This document shows positions 1 to 7,679 of a stretch of 64,000 bases of DNA, one piece after another. The stretch is from assembly GCA_963677135.2 (NCBI GenBank), contig CAXXLS010000009.1, forward strand, positions 310,001 through 374,000, in the 5' to 3' direction. Below the pieces are notes generated by a model. It was not told the DNA's origin and made no database searches. It saw nothing but the letters and a program-made list of their open reading frames with translations. Each line of letters begins with the position of its first letter. Positions within the stretch are counted from its first letter, which is position 1. The stretch is from Seleniibacterium sp963677135. GTDB lineage: Bacteria; Desulfobacterota; Desulfuromonadia; Desulfuromonadales; Geopsychrobacteraceae. The position numbers and the translations under genes were made by a program.

Positions 1-558
1 GACGGTCTTCTGGGTCGCGGTGGCGGCGTGCACGGTGGTCATCAGTCCCTTTTCGATGCCGAACGTGTCGTTGAGCACTTTGGCGATGGGGGCCAGGCAG
101 TTGGTGGTGCAGGAGGCGTTGGAGACGATGTCCTGACCGGCATAGCTGTCGGTGTTGACCCCGCAGACGAACATCGGCGTGTCGTCCTTGGACGGCGCGG
201 ACAGCACCACTTTTTTGGCTCCGGCGGTAATGTGTTTGCGGGCGGTTTCGTCGGTCAGGAAGAAGCCGGTGGACTCCACCACCACCTCGGCGCCGATGGC
301 GTCCCATTTCAGGTTGGCCGGATCGCGCTCGGCGGTAACTCGAATCGTTTTACCGTTGACGACGAGGGCGCCGTCCCTGACCTCGACGGTCCCGCCGAAG
401 CGGCCGTGTACGGAGTCAAACTTGAGCATGTAGGCGAGGTAATCGACGTCGAGCAGGTCATTGATGCCGACGACCTCGAGGTCTTCACGAGCTGCCGCAG
501 CGCGGAACACCATACGGCCGATACGGCCAAAACCATTGATTGCAATCTTCTGGGGCAT
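1..558 (-). CDS. gap: Glyceraldehyde-3-phosphate dehydrogenase, N-terminal part (cut by window edge)
   Basis: The first 186 codons of GAPDH, the glycolytic enzyme that oxidises glyceraldehyde 3-phosphate to 1,3-bisphosphoglycerate with NAD(P)+ in the cytoplasm. The N-terminal Rossmann motif INGFGRIGR follows the start directly, and the catalytic segment SNASCTTNCLAP with its nucleophilic cysteine is present, followed by TVHAATATQKTV at the window edge. The ATG at 558 has an AAGGAG ribosome site about 7 bases upstream. The rest of the catalytic domain lies outside the window. It is the third gene of a leftward run glpD-pyk-gap, 79 bases after pyk, which fits entry of glycerol 3-phosphate carbon into lower glycolysis. 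Identification is secure; whether the enzyme is NAD- or NADP-specific was not judged. Confidence 0.97.
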   Translation of the reverse strand, partial: MPQKIAINGFGRIGRMVFRAAAAREDLEVVGINDLLDVDYLAYMLKFDSVHGRFGGTVEVRDGALVVNGKTIRVTAERDPANLKWDAIGAEVVVESTGFFLTDETARKHITAGAKKVVLSAPSKDDTPMFVCGVNTDSYAGQDIVSNASCTTNCLAPIAKVLNDTFGIEKGLMTTVHAATATQKTV

Positions 559-637
559 GACGGGATCTCCTTGAAAAGTCTAAACTGGTTACCTTCTGTT
601 AGTAAAAAATGGCGAGTCATCGGGGCAGCTCAGGAGT

Positions 638-2071
638 TCAGACCGCGGCTTCAAGACGATGAGCTTTCATCAGGTTGGTCGGGCAGGACTGAGCAGAGGG
701 GCTCCCCATGGTGATGACGGCGATGTCTCCCGGACTGAGGACCCCGGCCCGGACCGCCACGGCACTGACCGCATTGATCTGGGCTTCGGTACTCCCCTCA
801 TGGTTGACCAGCAGGGAATGCACGGTCGAATACAGGGCCAGTCGCCGCTGGACCTTCACCGATGGGGTGATGGCGTAGATCGGCAGGGCTGGCCGAAATT
901 TCGCGACCAGGGCCGCGGTACTGCCCGACTGGGTGAACGCCAGGATCGCCCTGGCCTGAATGTTTTCCGCCAGCCGGCAGGCGGCCTGGCCGATGCCCTC
1001 GCAGAGGAGGTTCTCCCCTTCCGCGGAGGTCAGGTTAGCCGGGACGCTTGTCCGCAGCTGGGGCTCTCCTTCCACATCCCGGGCGACCCGGTCCATCAGG
1101 GCCACTGCCTGGGCGGGGTACTTTCCTGCGGCGGTCTCAGCGGAGAGCATGACGGCATCGGTGCCGTCGAGAATAGCATTGGCGACATCGGAGACCTCGG
1201 CGCGAGTCGGACGCGGGTTGTCGATCATACTTTCCAGCATCTGGGTTGCGGTAATCACCGGTTTGCCGGAGCGGTTGCATTTGCGGATGATCTGCTTCTG
1301 GATCAGGGGGACCTGTTCAGCGTTCATTTCCACCCCCAGGTCTCCCCGGGCCACCATGATTCCGTCAGTTACCTGGAGAATGGCATCGAAATTGTCGACG
1401 GCCTGGGGTTTTTCGATTTTGGAAATCACCGGGATGTCGGATCCGGCCTGTTTGATCAGGTCCTTCAGTTCCTGGACATCGCTGGCCCGGCGGACAAAAG
1501 AAAGAGCAATGTAATCGATCTCTTCAGCGATGCAGAATTGCAGATCACTGCGGTCTTTCTCCGTGAGGCAGGGGGCGGCTACCGCGGCTCCCGGCAGGTT
1601 GATCCCTTTGCGGTTCTTGAGGAGACCGCCGTATCTGACCTCGCAGCGGACCTCATCCTCGCCGGTTTCGAGAACCGTCAGTTCCATCATGCCGTCATCG
1701 AGGAGAATCCTTTCGCCGGGGACGACGCATTGCGGCAGTTGCGGATAGCCGGTCGGAATCAGGGAGCCCTCACCTCTGATCTGACGGGTGGTGATGGTGA
1801 CCTGCTGGCCTGGCTCGAGGGGGATGGCGTCCTCCCTGAACTGGCCGACCCGGATCTTGGGTCCCTGGAGATCGCCGAGTATCGCGATGGGGAGCGCCTT
1901 CCGGGCCGAGATGTCGCGAATGCGCCTGATGATGGCGCGCTTGTCATCGTGATCTCCGTGGGAAAAATTCAGACGAAACACGTTGACTCCGTTTGTCATC
2001 AGGTCTTGCAGGGTTTTCCTGGAGGAACTGGCCGGTCCTACGGTAGCGACAATCTTGGTGCGTCTAAACAT
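638..2071 (-). CDS. pyk: Pyruvate kinase
   Basis: Converts phosphoenolpyruvate and ADP to pyruvate and ATP. The protein has 477 residues, the usual bacterial length, starting MFRRTKIVATVGPASS. Family signatures are in order: FRLNFSHG near residue 35, the active-site block ISKIEKPQAVDNFDAI with the catalytic lysine, MVARGDLGVEM, and the magnesium/substrate segment TATQMLESM followed by DAVMLSAETAAGKYP. A C-terminal alpha/beta domain completes the fold. A TTG 24 bases upstream is in frame, but the ATG at 2071 gives the conserved N-terminus. It lies 36 bases downstream of glpD on the same strand and is probably cotranscribed with it. Confidence 0.97.
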   Translation of the reverse strand: MFRRTKIVATVGPASSSRKTLQDLMTNGVNVFRLNFSHGDHDDKRAIIRRIRDISARKALPIAILGDLQGPKIRVGQFREDAIPLEPGQQVTITTRQIRGEGSLIPTGYPQLPQCVVPGERILLDDGMMELTVLETGEDEVRCEVRYGGLLKNRKGINLPGAAVAAPCLTEKDRSDLQFCIAEEIDYIALSFVRRASDVQELKDLIKQAGSDIPVISKIEKPQAVDNFDAILQVTDGIMVARGDLGVEMNAEQVPLIQKQIIRKCNRSGKPVITATQMLESMIDNPRPTRAEVSDVANAILDGTDAVMLSAETAAGKYPAQAVALMDRVARDVEGEPQLRTSVPANLTSAEGENLLCEGIGQAACRLAENIQARAILAFTQSGSTAALVAKFRPALPIYAITPSVKVQRRLALYSTVHSLLVNHEGSTEAQINAVSAVAVRAGVLSPGDIAVITMGSPSAQSCPTNLMKAHRLEAAV

Positions 2072-2107
2072 CACGGAATCTTTCTTTCTTCTCAAGTCGG
2101 AATCGCT

Positions 2108-3721
2108 TTACAGGGCCACAGAAAGGCGTTCGTCGACAAGCTGTCGTTCGGCCTGGCAGCGGTCCCTGTCCCACCCCAGTTTTCCGGCCATCAGTTCAAT
2201 GGTCCGAGGGGCCGCGGCGGCAGCGGCAGCCTTGTCGATCAGTGACAGGGGCAGGCGTCTGGTCAGAACATCGATGGCATGCACGGCGAATTCATGGGCG
2301 ACGGCGTAGATCACCTCGGCTTCAATGAAGGGGTGGTCCTGGTGCAGTCGCGCGGCAAGGCCTTCCCTGGACAGCTCGGCGACCGCAAGCGCCCGGCTTC
2401 CGTAGGCCTGATTCAGGTTGCTGGCAATATCACTCGCGAAACCGTATTTTGCCGTGATGGTTTTATCGCCATCGGGATCGAAATTGTCGCCGCCGACGAC
2501 CGGCATGTGGGTGGTCTGGCAGGGTCGGGTCGGGGCCAGCTGGAATGCCTTGACCGCCTGGTTGACAGTATCTTCGGCCATGCGCCGATAACTGGTCCAC
2601 TTGCCGCCGACGATGGTCAGCAGCCCTCCGGGACTCAAGGAGATGACATGGTCGCGAACCAGGTTGGACGTGTCGGCTGCTTTCGGGTCCGCCACCAGGG
2701 GGCGCAGACCGGACCAGTACGACTTGATGTCGTTACGCGTGATTTTGATGGCGAAGTACTTACTGACATGGCGCAGCAGGTAGTCGATTTCCTCTTGGGT
2801 CGTTTTCGGGTGTTCGGTAATCCGGGCGGGGTCGTCCGTGGTGCCGATCAGAGCATGCCCCTGCCAGGGGAGAACGAACAGGACCCGGCCGTCTTCGGTC
2901 TTCGGGATCATCAGGCCGTTGGCCGGTGGCGCAAAACGTTTATCGAGGACCAGATGAATGCCGGAGCTGGCGGAGATGATCTGGTCGACATCGGGGTCGT
3001 CCATTTTTCTGATCCGGTCGCCAAAGGGGCCGGTGGCATTGATGGTCCCCCTGGTCCTGATGTCCCACGTCTCGCCTGATAGCTGGTCCTTGACGGTCAC
3101 GCTGCTGATTTTGTTCTGCTCTTTATTGAGCTGGATCACCTCCAGGTGGTTGGCGACAACGGCGCCGTGATCCCGGGCCGTCATGGCCAGAGCGACTGCC
3201 ATCCTGGCGTCATTGAACTGGCCGTCATAGTAGAGCACGCCGGCTTTGAGGCCTTTCGCCTTGACCGCTGGAAAGCGCTTGAGGATTTCCCGGCGGCTCA
3301 GAAAGCGACTGTGGCCGATCCCCATCTTGCCCGCCAGCAGATCGTAAAGCTTGAGTCCGGCGAACACCTGGGGGACGTCGATCCAGCGATAGAGGGGGGT
3401 GACGAAAGCGATGGGGTGGGAGAGATGGGGCGCATTCTTGAGCAGGACGCCGCGCTCATGCAGACCTTCTTTAACCAGGTCGTACTGGGCCTTGTCGAGG
3501 CGCTTGACCGCTTTTTCCAGGTAGCGGACGCCACCGTGAACCAGCTTGGTGCTTCGGGAGCTGGTCCCTTCGGCGATATCGTTTTTTTCCAGCAGGGCGA
3601 CTTTCAGCCCGCGGCTGGCGGCGTCCACGGCAATACCGCAACCGGTCGCCCCGCCGCCAATAATGACCAGGTCGAAGGTTTCGCCAGCTTTCAGAGATTG
3701 AAGGATTTCTTCTCGATTCAT
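2108..3721 (-). CDS. glpD: FAD-dependent glycerol-3-phosphate dehydrogenase
   Basis: Membrane-associated flavoprotein that oxidises sn-glycerol 3-phosphate to dihydroxyacetone phosphate and passes electrons to quinone. The N-terminus has the FAD-binding dinucleotide fold (VIIGGGATGCGIAVDAASRG), followed by the GlpD block EGTSSRSTKLVHGGVRYLE. Further on are GRVLFVLPWQGHALIGTTD and LSPGGLLTIVGGKWTSYRRMAED, both typical of the family. The length of 537 residues is normal. The ATG at 3721 was preferred to an in-frame TTG at 3742; neither has a strong ribosome site. It heads the leftward run glpD-pyk-gap, and two GlpR-like operator sites lie 59-108 bases upstream. No glpK, glpF or glpR is present in the window. 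Confidence 0.95.
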   Translation of the reverse strand: MNREEILQSLKAGETFDLVIIGGGATGCGIAVDAASRGLKVALLEKNDIAEGTSSRSTKLVHGGVRYLEKAVKRLDKAQYDLVKEGLHERGVLLKNAPHLSHPIAFVTPLYRWIDVPQVFAGLKLYDLLAGKMGIGHSRFLSRREILKRFPAVKAKGLKAGVLYYDGQFNDARMAVALAMTARDHGAVVANHLEVIQLNKEQNKISSVTVKDQLSGETWDIRTRGTINATGPFGDRIRKMDDPDVDQIISASSGIHLVLDKRFAPPANGLMIPKTEDGRVLFVLPWQGHALIGTTDDPARITEHPKTTQEEIDYLLRHVSKYFAIKITRNDIKSYWSGLRPLVADPKAADTSNLVRDHVISLSPGGLLTIVGGKWTSYRRMAEDTVNQAVKAFQLAPTRPCQTTHMPVVGGDNFDPDGDKTITAKYGFASDIASNLNQAYGSRALAVAELSREGLAARLHQDHPFIEAEVIYAVAHEFAVHAIDVLTRRLPLSLIDKAAAAAAAPRTIELMAGKLGWDRDRCQAERQLVDERLSVAL

Positions 3722-3779
3722 GATGAATATCCCATCCGTCAAAAGTAAATCTGCTCAGGAATGAATAAATACCGTTTTA

Positions 3780-3797
3780 ATGTTCGAAAACGATCAT
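3780..3797 (-). promoter_or_regulatory. GlpR-like operator, site 1 upstream of glpD
   Basis: The 18-base site ATGTTCGAAAACGATCAT matches 16 of 18 positions of the E. coli-type GlpR operator ATGTTCGATAACGAACAT. It lies about 60 bases upstream of the glpD start, in AT-rich DNA likely to hold the promoter. It would make glpD inducible by glycerol 3-phosphate, but no glpR gene is visible here. Confidence 0.6.
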
Positions 3798-3811
3798 AAA
3801 AAAGAATTAAA

Positions 3812-3829
3812 ATGTTTGCAAGCGAAAAG
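3812..3829 (-). promoter_or_regulatory. Weaker GlpR-like operator, site 2 upstream of glpD
   Basis: ATGTTTGCAAGCGAAAAG matches about 12 of 18 positions of the GlpR operator. Its offset from the first site is exactly 32 bases, about three helical turns, as expected for repressor molecules binding one face of the DNA. Confidence 0.4.
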
Positions 3830-4251
3830 AACAAATAAAAAACGAAAATTTATATCTTCGGAAATCAGTCCCTCAAAAGGTCCTCAGGGGACGTTGTTCC
3901 GTTCGCAGAAAGATACATTTAACCGAGGTATATAGGGGGATTGGTGAGGCTTTTGTCCGAGGGAGAGCAGGGCTTTTCGGGGCTTGATGATCGAGCAGAA
4001 ATTTTTTTCAGACTCGAACATTATCGACCGAATGATGCGATATGATGTCGTCGCTGGCCGCGGGAGCAGAGCTCCGAAGCGCGCCGATGGAGGAGGGTAA
4101 GTCACTGGAAATGCAGTGATCGCAAATTTTTCCAGAAATCAGAACTGTGTTTCTACGGGCCGGACTTGCCGCGGCTTCTTGGAGGGTAAACAGCAAGAGC
4201 GGGCCCTTTCGGGACACCGCTCTGTGCGTACAACGTGATGATGCCGGGATC
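3830..4251. other. Intergenic region, no convincing gene
   Basis: About 420 bases between the glpD promoter region and the 3' end of the Spy/CpxP gene. It starts AT-rich and then has mixed composition. Short open frames exist on the minus strand but lack ribosome sites and recognisable sequence. Small hairpins are visible (TCACTG/CAGTGA near 4106-4123 and GGAGC/GCTCC near 4060), without T-tracts. I cannot assign a function. Confidence 0.5.
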
Positions 4252-4821
4252 TTACCAACAGCCCTGGCCGCGTTGCCCCTTCTTGCCTCCGTGAGGACCG
4301 CTGCCGTCACAGGCGGCGAATTGCCGCCCAGCGGAGCGTTGTCCCTGAGCGGGGAGCAGGGTTTTGGCTTTTTCCTGTTGCTCGGGGGTCAGCAGGGCGT
4401 TGATTTTCTTCTGCATGGCGGCTCTCTGGACCATCATCTCGGTTTTCATCTCCGCCTGCTTCTGTGCTTCGGCGCGGAATTCCTGTTCATTGAATTCCGG
4501 TGCGGCCTGCATGGCTCTCAGCATGTCGCGGCTGGCCTGTATTTTGGTCCGCAGGGCCTGGCGCTCCTGCCATTGCTGATCGAACAGGTCGGCAAGCTGC
4601 TTCTGCTGGTCGGCCGTCAGGTTCAGCATGTAGGTCATCCGTTCGATACGCTGCTGAGACATGGACTGGTGCTGTTCCAGGGTGACAGCCGCCTGGTTGC
4701 GTCCTTTTCCCTGGCCCTGGCAGTCACCCCCGCGATGATGGCCGCCGCCCCAGGCGAACACGCTAGAACTGGTGACCAGCAGGGCGATCAGTACGGTTGG
4801 AATCAGAATTCTTTTTTTCAT
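4252..4821 (-). CDS. Periplasmic Spy/CpxP-family protein
   Basis: A 189-residue secreted protein with a clear signal peptide (MKKRILIPTVLIALLVTSSS, cleavage near VFA-WGGG). The mature part is helical and rich in Gln, Met and Glu. It carries the two LTxxQ family motifs, LTADQQ near residue 69 and LTPEQQ near residue 143. Such proteins (CpxP, Spy) are periplasmic chaperones that bind misfolded proteins, and CpxP also restrains the CpxA sensor. The His/Gly-rich stretch WGGGHHRGGDCQ after the signal peptide and the Gly/Lys-rich Cys-ending tail suggest metal binding, as in CpxP/ZraP relatives. The ribosome site AAGGAG precedes the ATG. It is divergent from the regulator-kinase pair at 5070-7150 across CpxR-type boxes, the same layout as cpxP/cpxRA in E. 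coli. Confidence 0.85.
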   Translation of the reverse strand: MKKRILIPTVLIALLVTSSSVFAWGGGHHRGGDCQGQGKGRNQAAVTLEQHQSMSQQRIERMTYMLNLTADQQKQLADLFDQQWQERQALRTKIQASRDMLRAMQAAPEFNEQEFRAEAQKQAEMKTEMMVQRAAMQKKINALLTPEQQEKAKTLLPAQGQRSAGRQFAACDGSGPHGGKKGQRGQGCW

Positions 4822-4906
4822 GGTCAGGCTCCTTTTGAGTTTATTGTTTTGGTGTGGTGGTGCGTTTTTGATGGTGTCACTGTAGCGAAAAGAATCTGAA
4901 GTGTGG

Positions 4907-4931
4907 GTTAAGAGGTGTAAAGTTATGTAAA
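4907..4931 (+). promoter_or_regulatory. Array of CpxR-type boxes (three direct half-sites)
   Basis: The sequence reads GTTAA-N5-GTAAA-N5-GTAAA, three half-sites at exact 10-base spacing. The last two form a perfect CpxR consensus, GTAAA-N5-GTAAA, at 4917-4931. It lies between the divergent Spy/CpxP gene and the response regulator, so it could control both and autoregulate the two-component system. Confidence 0.7.
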
Positions 4932-4953
4932 GCTGCTAAGGAGCCAGAAATGC

Positions 4954-4968
4954 TTAACATTTCTTTAC
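4954..4968 (-). promoter_or_regulatory. Inverted CpxR-type box
   Basis: On the minus strand this reads GTAAA-N5-GTTAA, one base from the CpxR consensus and opposite in orientation to the array at 4907-4931. It lies about 100 bases before the response-regulator start. Confidence 0.5.
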
Positions 4969-5069
4969 AGCCAAGACTTCGGTATTTGGTTATGATAGGA
5001 AGGACCATGACCAGACCGGCAGGGTTGATCTCGTCCGGTATGCCGGTGCCGATTTTTGGGGGCGAAAAG

Positions 5070-5780
5070 ATGGAACATATTCTGATCATAGATGACGATA
5101 CCGAACTGTGTGACTTGCTGAAGGATTATCTTCAGGGCGAAGGCTTCGTTATCAGTACCGTTCACAATGGTGCCCAAGGGGCAGAGGTCGCGGTTCTCGA
5201 AAAGCATGATCTGGTGGTTCTCGATGTCATGCTGCCGGGGATGAACGGTTTCGATGTCCTGCGCAAGGTCCGTGAACAGAGCAGCATTCCGGTGATTATG
5301 CTGACGGCCCGCGGCGATGATATCGACCGGATCGTCGGGCTGGAACTGGGTGCCGATGATTATCTTCCCAAGCCGTTCAATCCGCGCGAGCTGGTTGCCA
5401 GAATCAGGGCGATTCAGAGGCGTCTCGAAGCGGCTGTCAGTCAGGCCGTCACCGACAAGAGAGGGGCGGAAATCACCGTGGGCGATGTCAGCCTGTGCAC
5501 CAGTAACCGCACGGTGAAGCGGGCCGGTCAGCTGATTGAACTGACCTCCGTCGAATTCAGCCTGCTGGAAAATCTGCTCAATCATGCCGGGGAGGTCATC
5601 AGCAGGGAGGACCTGGTTCAGGAGGTTCTGGGTCGCCAGTTGTCCGCTTATGATCGCAGTATCGATGTGCATGTCAGCGCTCTGCGCAAAAAGCTGGGCC
5701 ATTACGAGGGACATCTCGAACGCATCCGGACCGTTCGCGGGATCGGCTACCTGTACTGTTTACCGGAGGCCAGCTCCTGA
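5070..5780 (+). CDS. cpxR: OmpR-family response regulator, CpxR-like
   Basis: A 236-residue DNA-binding response regulator. The receiver domain has the acidic pocket IIDDD near residues 6-10, the phosphoacceptor Asp52 in VVLDVMLPG and the conserved Lys in DDYLPKPF. The C-terminal winged helix begins after about residue 130 (LTSVEFSLLENLLNHAGEVI ... VHVSALRKKLG ... IRTVRGIGYLY). The start at MEHILIIDDD follows GGGGGCGAAAAG. Its stop codon overlaps the kinase start in TGATG, so the two are translationally coupled. The CpxR name rests on the adjacent CpxP-like gene and the GTAAA-N5-GTAAA sites upstream; the sequence alone says only OmpR/PhoB family. Confidence 0.9.
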   Translation: MEHILIIDDDTELCDLLKDYLQGEGFVISTVHNGAQGAEVAVLEKHDLVVLDVMLPGMNGFDVLRKVREQSSIPVIMLTARGDDIDRIVGLELGADDYLPKPFNPRELVARIRAIQRRLEAAVSQAVTDKRGAEITVGDVSLCTSNRTVKRAGQLIELTSVEFSLLENLLNHAGEVISREDLVQEVLGRQLSAYDRSIDVHVSALRKKLGHYEGHLERIRTVRGIGYLYCLPEASS

Positions 5781-7150
5781 TGCGCAGCCTGTTCTGGAAA
5801 ATTTTTCTTTATTTCCTGCTGATCATTGTTTTGATCGCTTCGGCAGGCGTGGCCCTGACCCTGTTGCGGGATCAGGAATTTCCGCCCCTGGCCCATCAGG
5901 GGTTCGCACGGCGGGCGATTGCCGAATACGGCCGCGATGCCATTTCCGCCTATGCCAGAGACGGCATCTCCGGAGTGGACAGTTACAGCGACCGGCTCCG
6001 CCGGGATTCGGGGATCGAACTGACGCTGTTTGACCAGCAGGGACGACCCCTGTCGAACAATCTGGTGCCTCGGCGGATGATGCATATGGTGGGGAGGGCC
6101 CTGCGCAGCGGCGAGGTGGTCAGGCCGATGATGGGGAATCGCAATGCCGTGGCGGGGATGGTCAGAGGTCCTGAGGGGCGTCGTTACATCGTCGCCGTTT
6201 CCCTGCCCGACAGGCCCAGGCCCCGCGATCTGGTCCAGGGGATGACCCATGGCTTTCTGGGCTGGCAGCTGCTGGTCCTGCTGGCGGTCACCGCGGTGGT
6301 CTGCTACCTGCTGGCCCGCTCCCTCACCTCGCCGATAAAGCGTCTGCGCGAAGCGACCTGCAGGTTTGCCGACGGCGACCTGTCGACCCGGATCGGGGAA
6401 CAGGTCAAAGGAGGGCATGAACTGGCGGGCCTGGCCCGGGATTTCGATGATATGGCGGCCAAGATCGAAGATCTGGTGGCATCGCAGCAACGCCTGCTCA
6501 GAGACATCAGTCACGAACTCCGGTCTCCCCTGGCGCGCCTGGGAATCGCCCTGGAACTGGCCCGCCAGCAGCAGTCCGAGGGGAAACAGGGCGCCTTGAA
6601 TCGCATCGAACTGGAAGCGCAGCGGATGAACGAGATGATCGGCCAGCTCCTCAGCCTGACCCGGTTGGAAAATGACACCCGTTCCATCCCCATGGCGTCA
6701 ATGAACCTGGCCGCACTCTTGGAGGGGCTGGTTCTTGACGCGGATTTCGAAGCGGCCGCAAAAAACAGCCGGGTCCGTTACGACGGTCCCGACGAGTTGT
6801 GCTGGACCGGCAACCAGGAGCTGTTGGGCAGGGCGTTTGAAAATGTCATCAGGAATGCGGTCAGGCATACCGCTGAGGACAGCAGCGTCCAGGTGTCACT
6901 TCATCAGCAGGGGGAACTGGTCAGGATCGAGGTTCTAGACGACGGACCGGGGGTTCCCGAGGAGGCCCTGGGTAAACTGTTTACCCCGTTTTACCGGGTC
7001 GAGGACGACCGGGATCGCAAGAGTGGCGGATCGGGAATCGGCCTGGCCATCGCTGACCGGGCCATCCGCCTGCACGGTGGTTCGATCAGGGCGGAGAACC
7101 GGTGCGGAGGCGGGCTGAGAATCGAGATATTGCTGCCTTTAGGAGAGTAA
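5780..7150 (+). CDS. cpxA: Envelope-stress sensor histidine kinase, CpxA-like
   Basis: A 456-residue membrane kinase, partner of the regulator just upstream. A first membrane helix spans about residues 7-29 and a second about 160-183, with a periplasmic sensor of roughly 130 residues between them. A HAMP segment follows (LTSPIKRLREATCRFADGDL). The H-box SHELRSPLARL contains the phosphorylated histidine. The ATP-binding domain has the N-box NVIRNAVRHT, the G1 box DDGPGVPEE, the F-box FTPFYR and the G2 box GGSGIGLAIADRAI. By analogy it senses envelope stress, restrained by the Spy/CpxP protein. CpxA-like is inferred from the SHELRSPL box and locus layout. Confidence 0.9.
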   Translation: MRSLFWKIFLYFLLIIVLIASAGVALTLLRDQEFPPLAHQGFARRAIAEYGRDAISAYARDGISGVDSYSDRLRRDSGIELTLFDQQGRPLSNNLVPRRMMHMVGRALRSGEVVRPMMGNRNAVAGMVRGPEGRRYIVAVSLPDRPRPRDLVQGMTHGFLGWQLLVLLAVTAVVCYLLARSLTSPIKRLREATCRFADGDLSTRIGEQVKGGHELAGLARDFDDMAAKIEDLVASQQRLLRDISHELRSPLARLGIALELARQQQSEGKQGALNRIELEAQRMNEMIGQLLSLTRLENDTRSIPMASMNLAALLEGLVLDADFEAAAKNSRVRYDGPDELCWTGNQELLGRAFENVIRNAVRHTAEDSSVQVSLHQQGELVRIEVLDDGPGVPEEALGKLFTPFYRVEDDRDRKSGGSGIGLAIADRAIRLHGGSIRAENRCGGGLRIEILLPLGE

Positions 7151-7216
7151 ATATATATATTGATTAAAATATAAATATGCGTTAGGGTGATTTTTGAGAG
7201 AGATGGAGTCAACGAT

Positions 7217-7384
7217 ATGGAAATGCTTTATCTGATTGGATTGGTTGTTTTCTGGTACGTTTTGAACCGTTGGATTCTGCCGCGGATGGGGGTGCAGACC
7301 TGAATGTCCGATGCCTGTGAACTTCCGCGTGGCGGAAAGAAAAAAACGGATCAGAAGACGGAGAAAGTGGACGGGAACAAGTAG
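7217..7384 (+). CDS. Candidate small membrane selenoprotein (in-frame TGA read as Sec)
   Basis: A 28-codon frame (MEMLYLIGLVVFWYVLNRWI then LPRMGVQT) starts at an ATG with GGAG 8 bases upstream. It is one membrane helix followed by a basic turn. It ends at TGA 7301-7303, but the same frame continues for 26 codons (MSDACELPRGG, then a Lys-rich tail) to TAG at 7384. Read as selenocysteine, the TGA gives a 55-residue protein with Sec29 and Cys34 in the spacing U-x4-C, a plausible redox or metal site on a membrane anchor. A hairpin with the features of a bacterial SECIS follows the TGA, and a strong terminator directly follows the TAG. The alternative is two coupled tiny genes, the second starting at ATG 7304. 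No selA/selB is in the window, so Sec use is inference. Confidence 0.5.
7304..7339 (+). promoter_or_regulatory. SECIS-like hairpin downstream of in-frame TGA
   Basis: The six-base stem TTCCGC (7323-7328) pairs with GCGGAA (7332-7337) around the loop GTG (7329-7331). It can extend through C7322-G7339 with a bulged A. The loop starts 25 bases after TGA 7301-7303. Bacterial SECIS elements typically have a small apical loop with an early G, 16-37 bases after the UGA, and this one fits. Folding was done by eye. Confidence 0.5.
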
Positions 7385-7387
7385 CAC

Positions 7388-7428
7388 AACAAAACCCCCC
7401 GCGGGCAATGCCCGCGGGGGGTTTTGTT
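7388..7428. terminator. Strong bidirectional intrinsic terminator
   Basis: A perfect 19-bp inverted repeat with loop AAT: arms 7388-7406 and 7410-7428, with a core of CCCCCCGCGGGC and flanking TTTTGTT on the exit side of each strand. It ends the Cpx-like/selenoprotein unit on the plus strand and the tautomerase gene on the minus strand. Confidence 0.95.
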
Positions 7429-7466
7429 TGACCGCTCGATCGGTTCGGAATGCGTCGCTGCCGGAG

Positions 7467-7655
7467 TCAGCGACGGTCGGCGATCAGGTTGCCACCGACG
7501 GCGACATTGCCCGGATCGTTCTCCTTGAGCAGAATCACAATCTTCTCTATGGGCAGACCGTACGCCTCAGCGGCAGCCTCGGAGATGGTTGCAACGAGCT
7601 GACGCTTTTTGTCCTGATCGGTAATTTGGGGACCTTCCATGGTAATGACAGGCAT
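7467..7655 (-). CDS. 4-oxalocrotonate tautomerase family protein
   Basis: A 62-residue protein of the 4-OT family, whose members use the N-terminal proline (exposed after Met removal) as catalytic base in keto-enol tautomerisation. The sequence begins MPVITMEGP and continues with the family pattern TDQDKKRQLVATISEAAAEA and the segment IEKIVILLKENDPGNVAVGG. Length matches the hexameric small tautomerases. The substrate cannot be told; many such proteins outside aromatic catabolic operons are uncharacterised. It lies 24 bases downstream of the cardiolipin synthase gene and ends before a strong terminator, so it is probably the last gene of that unit. The start has AAGGAG 6 bases upstream. Confidence 0.9.
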   Translation of the reverse strand: MPVITMEGPQITDQDKKRQLVATISEAAAEAYGLPIEKIVILLKENDPGNVAVGGNLIADRR

Positions 7656-7679
7656 GTGAACTCCTTGTGAAAAAGTGAT

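Noticed and set aside
659..2245. Long open frame on the plus strand opposite pyk and glpD
   Set aside because: It is the antisense of two clear genes; the translation is Gly/Asp/Arg-rich and has no domain. High GC content makes such frames common.
3884..4310. Two minus-strand frames of 73 and 100 codons before the Spy/CpxP gene
   Set aside because: No ribosome sites, low-quality composition, and the second overlaps the 3' end of the Spy/CpxP gene in another frame.
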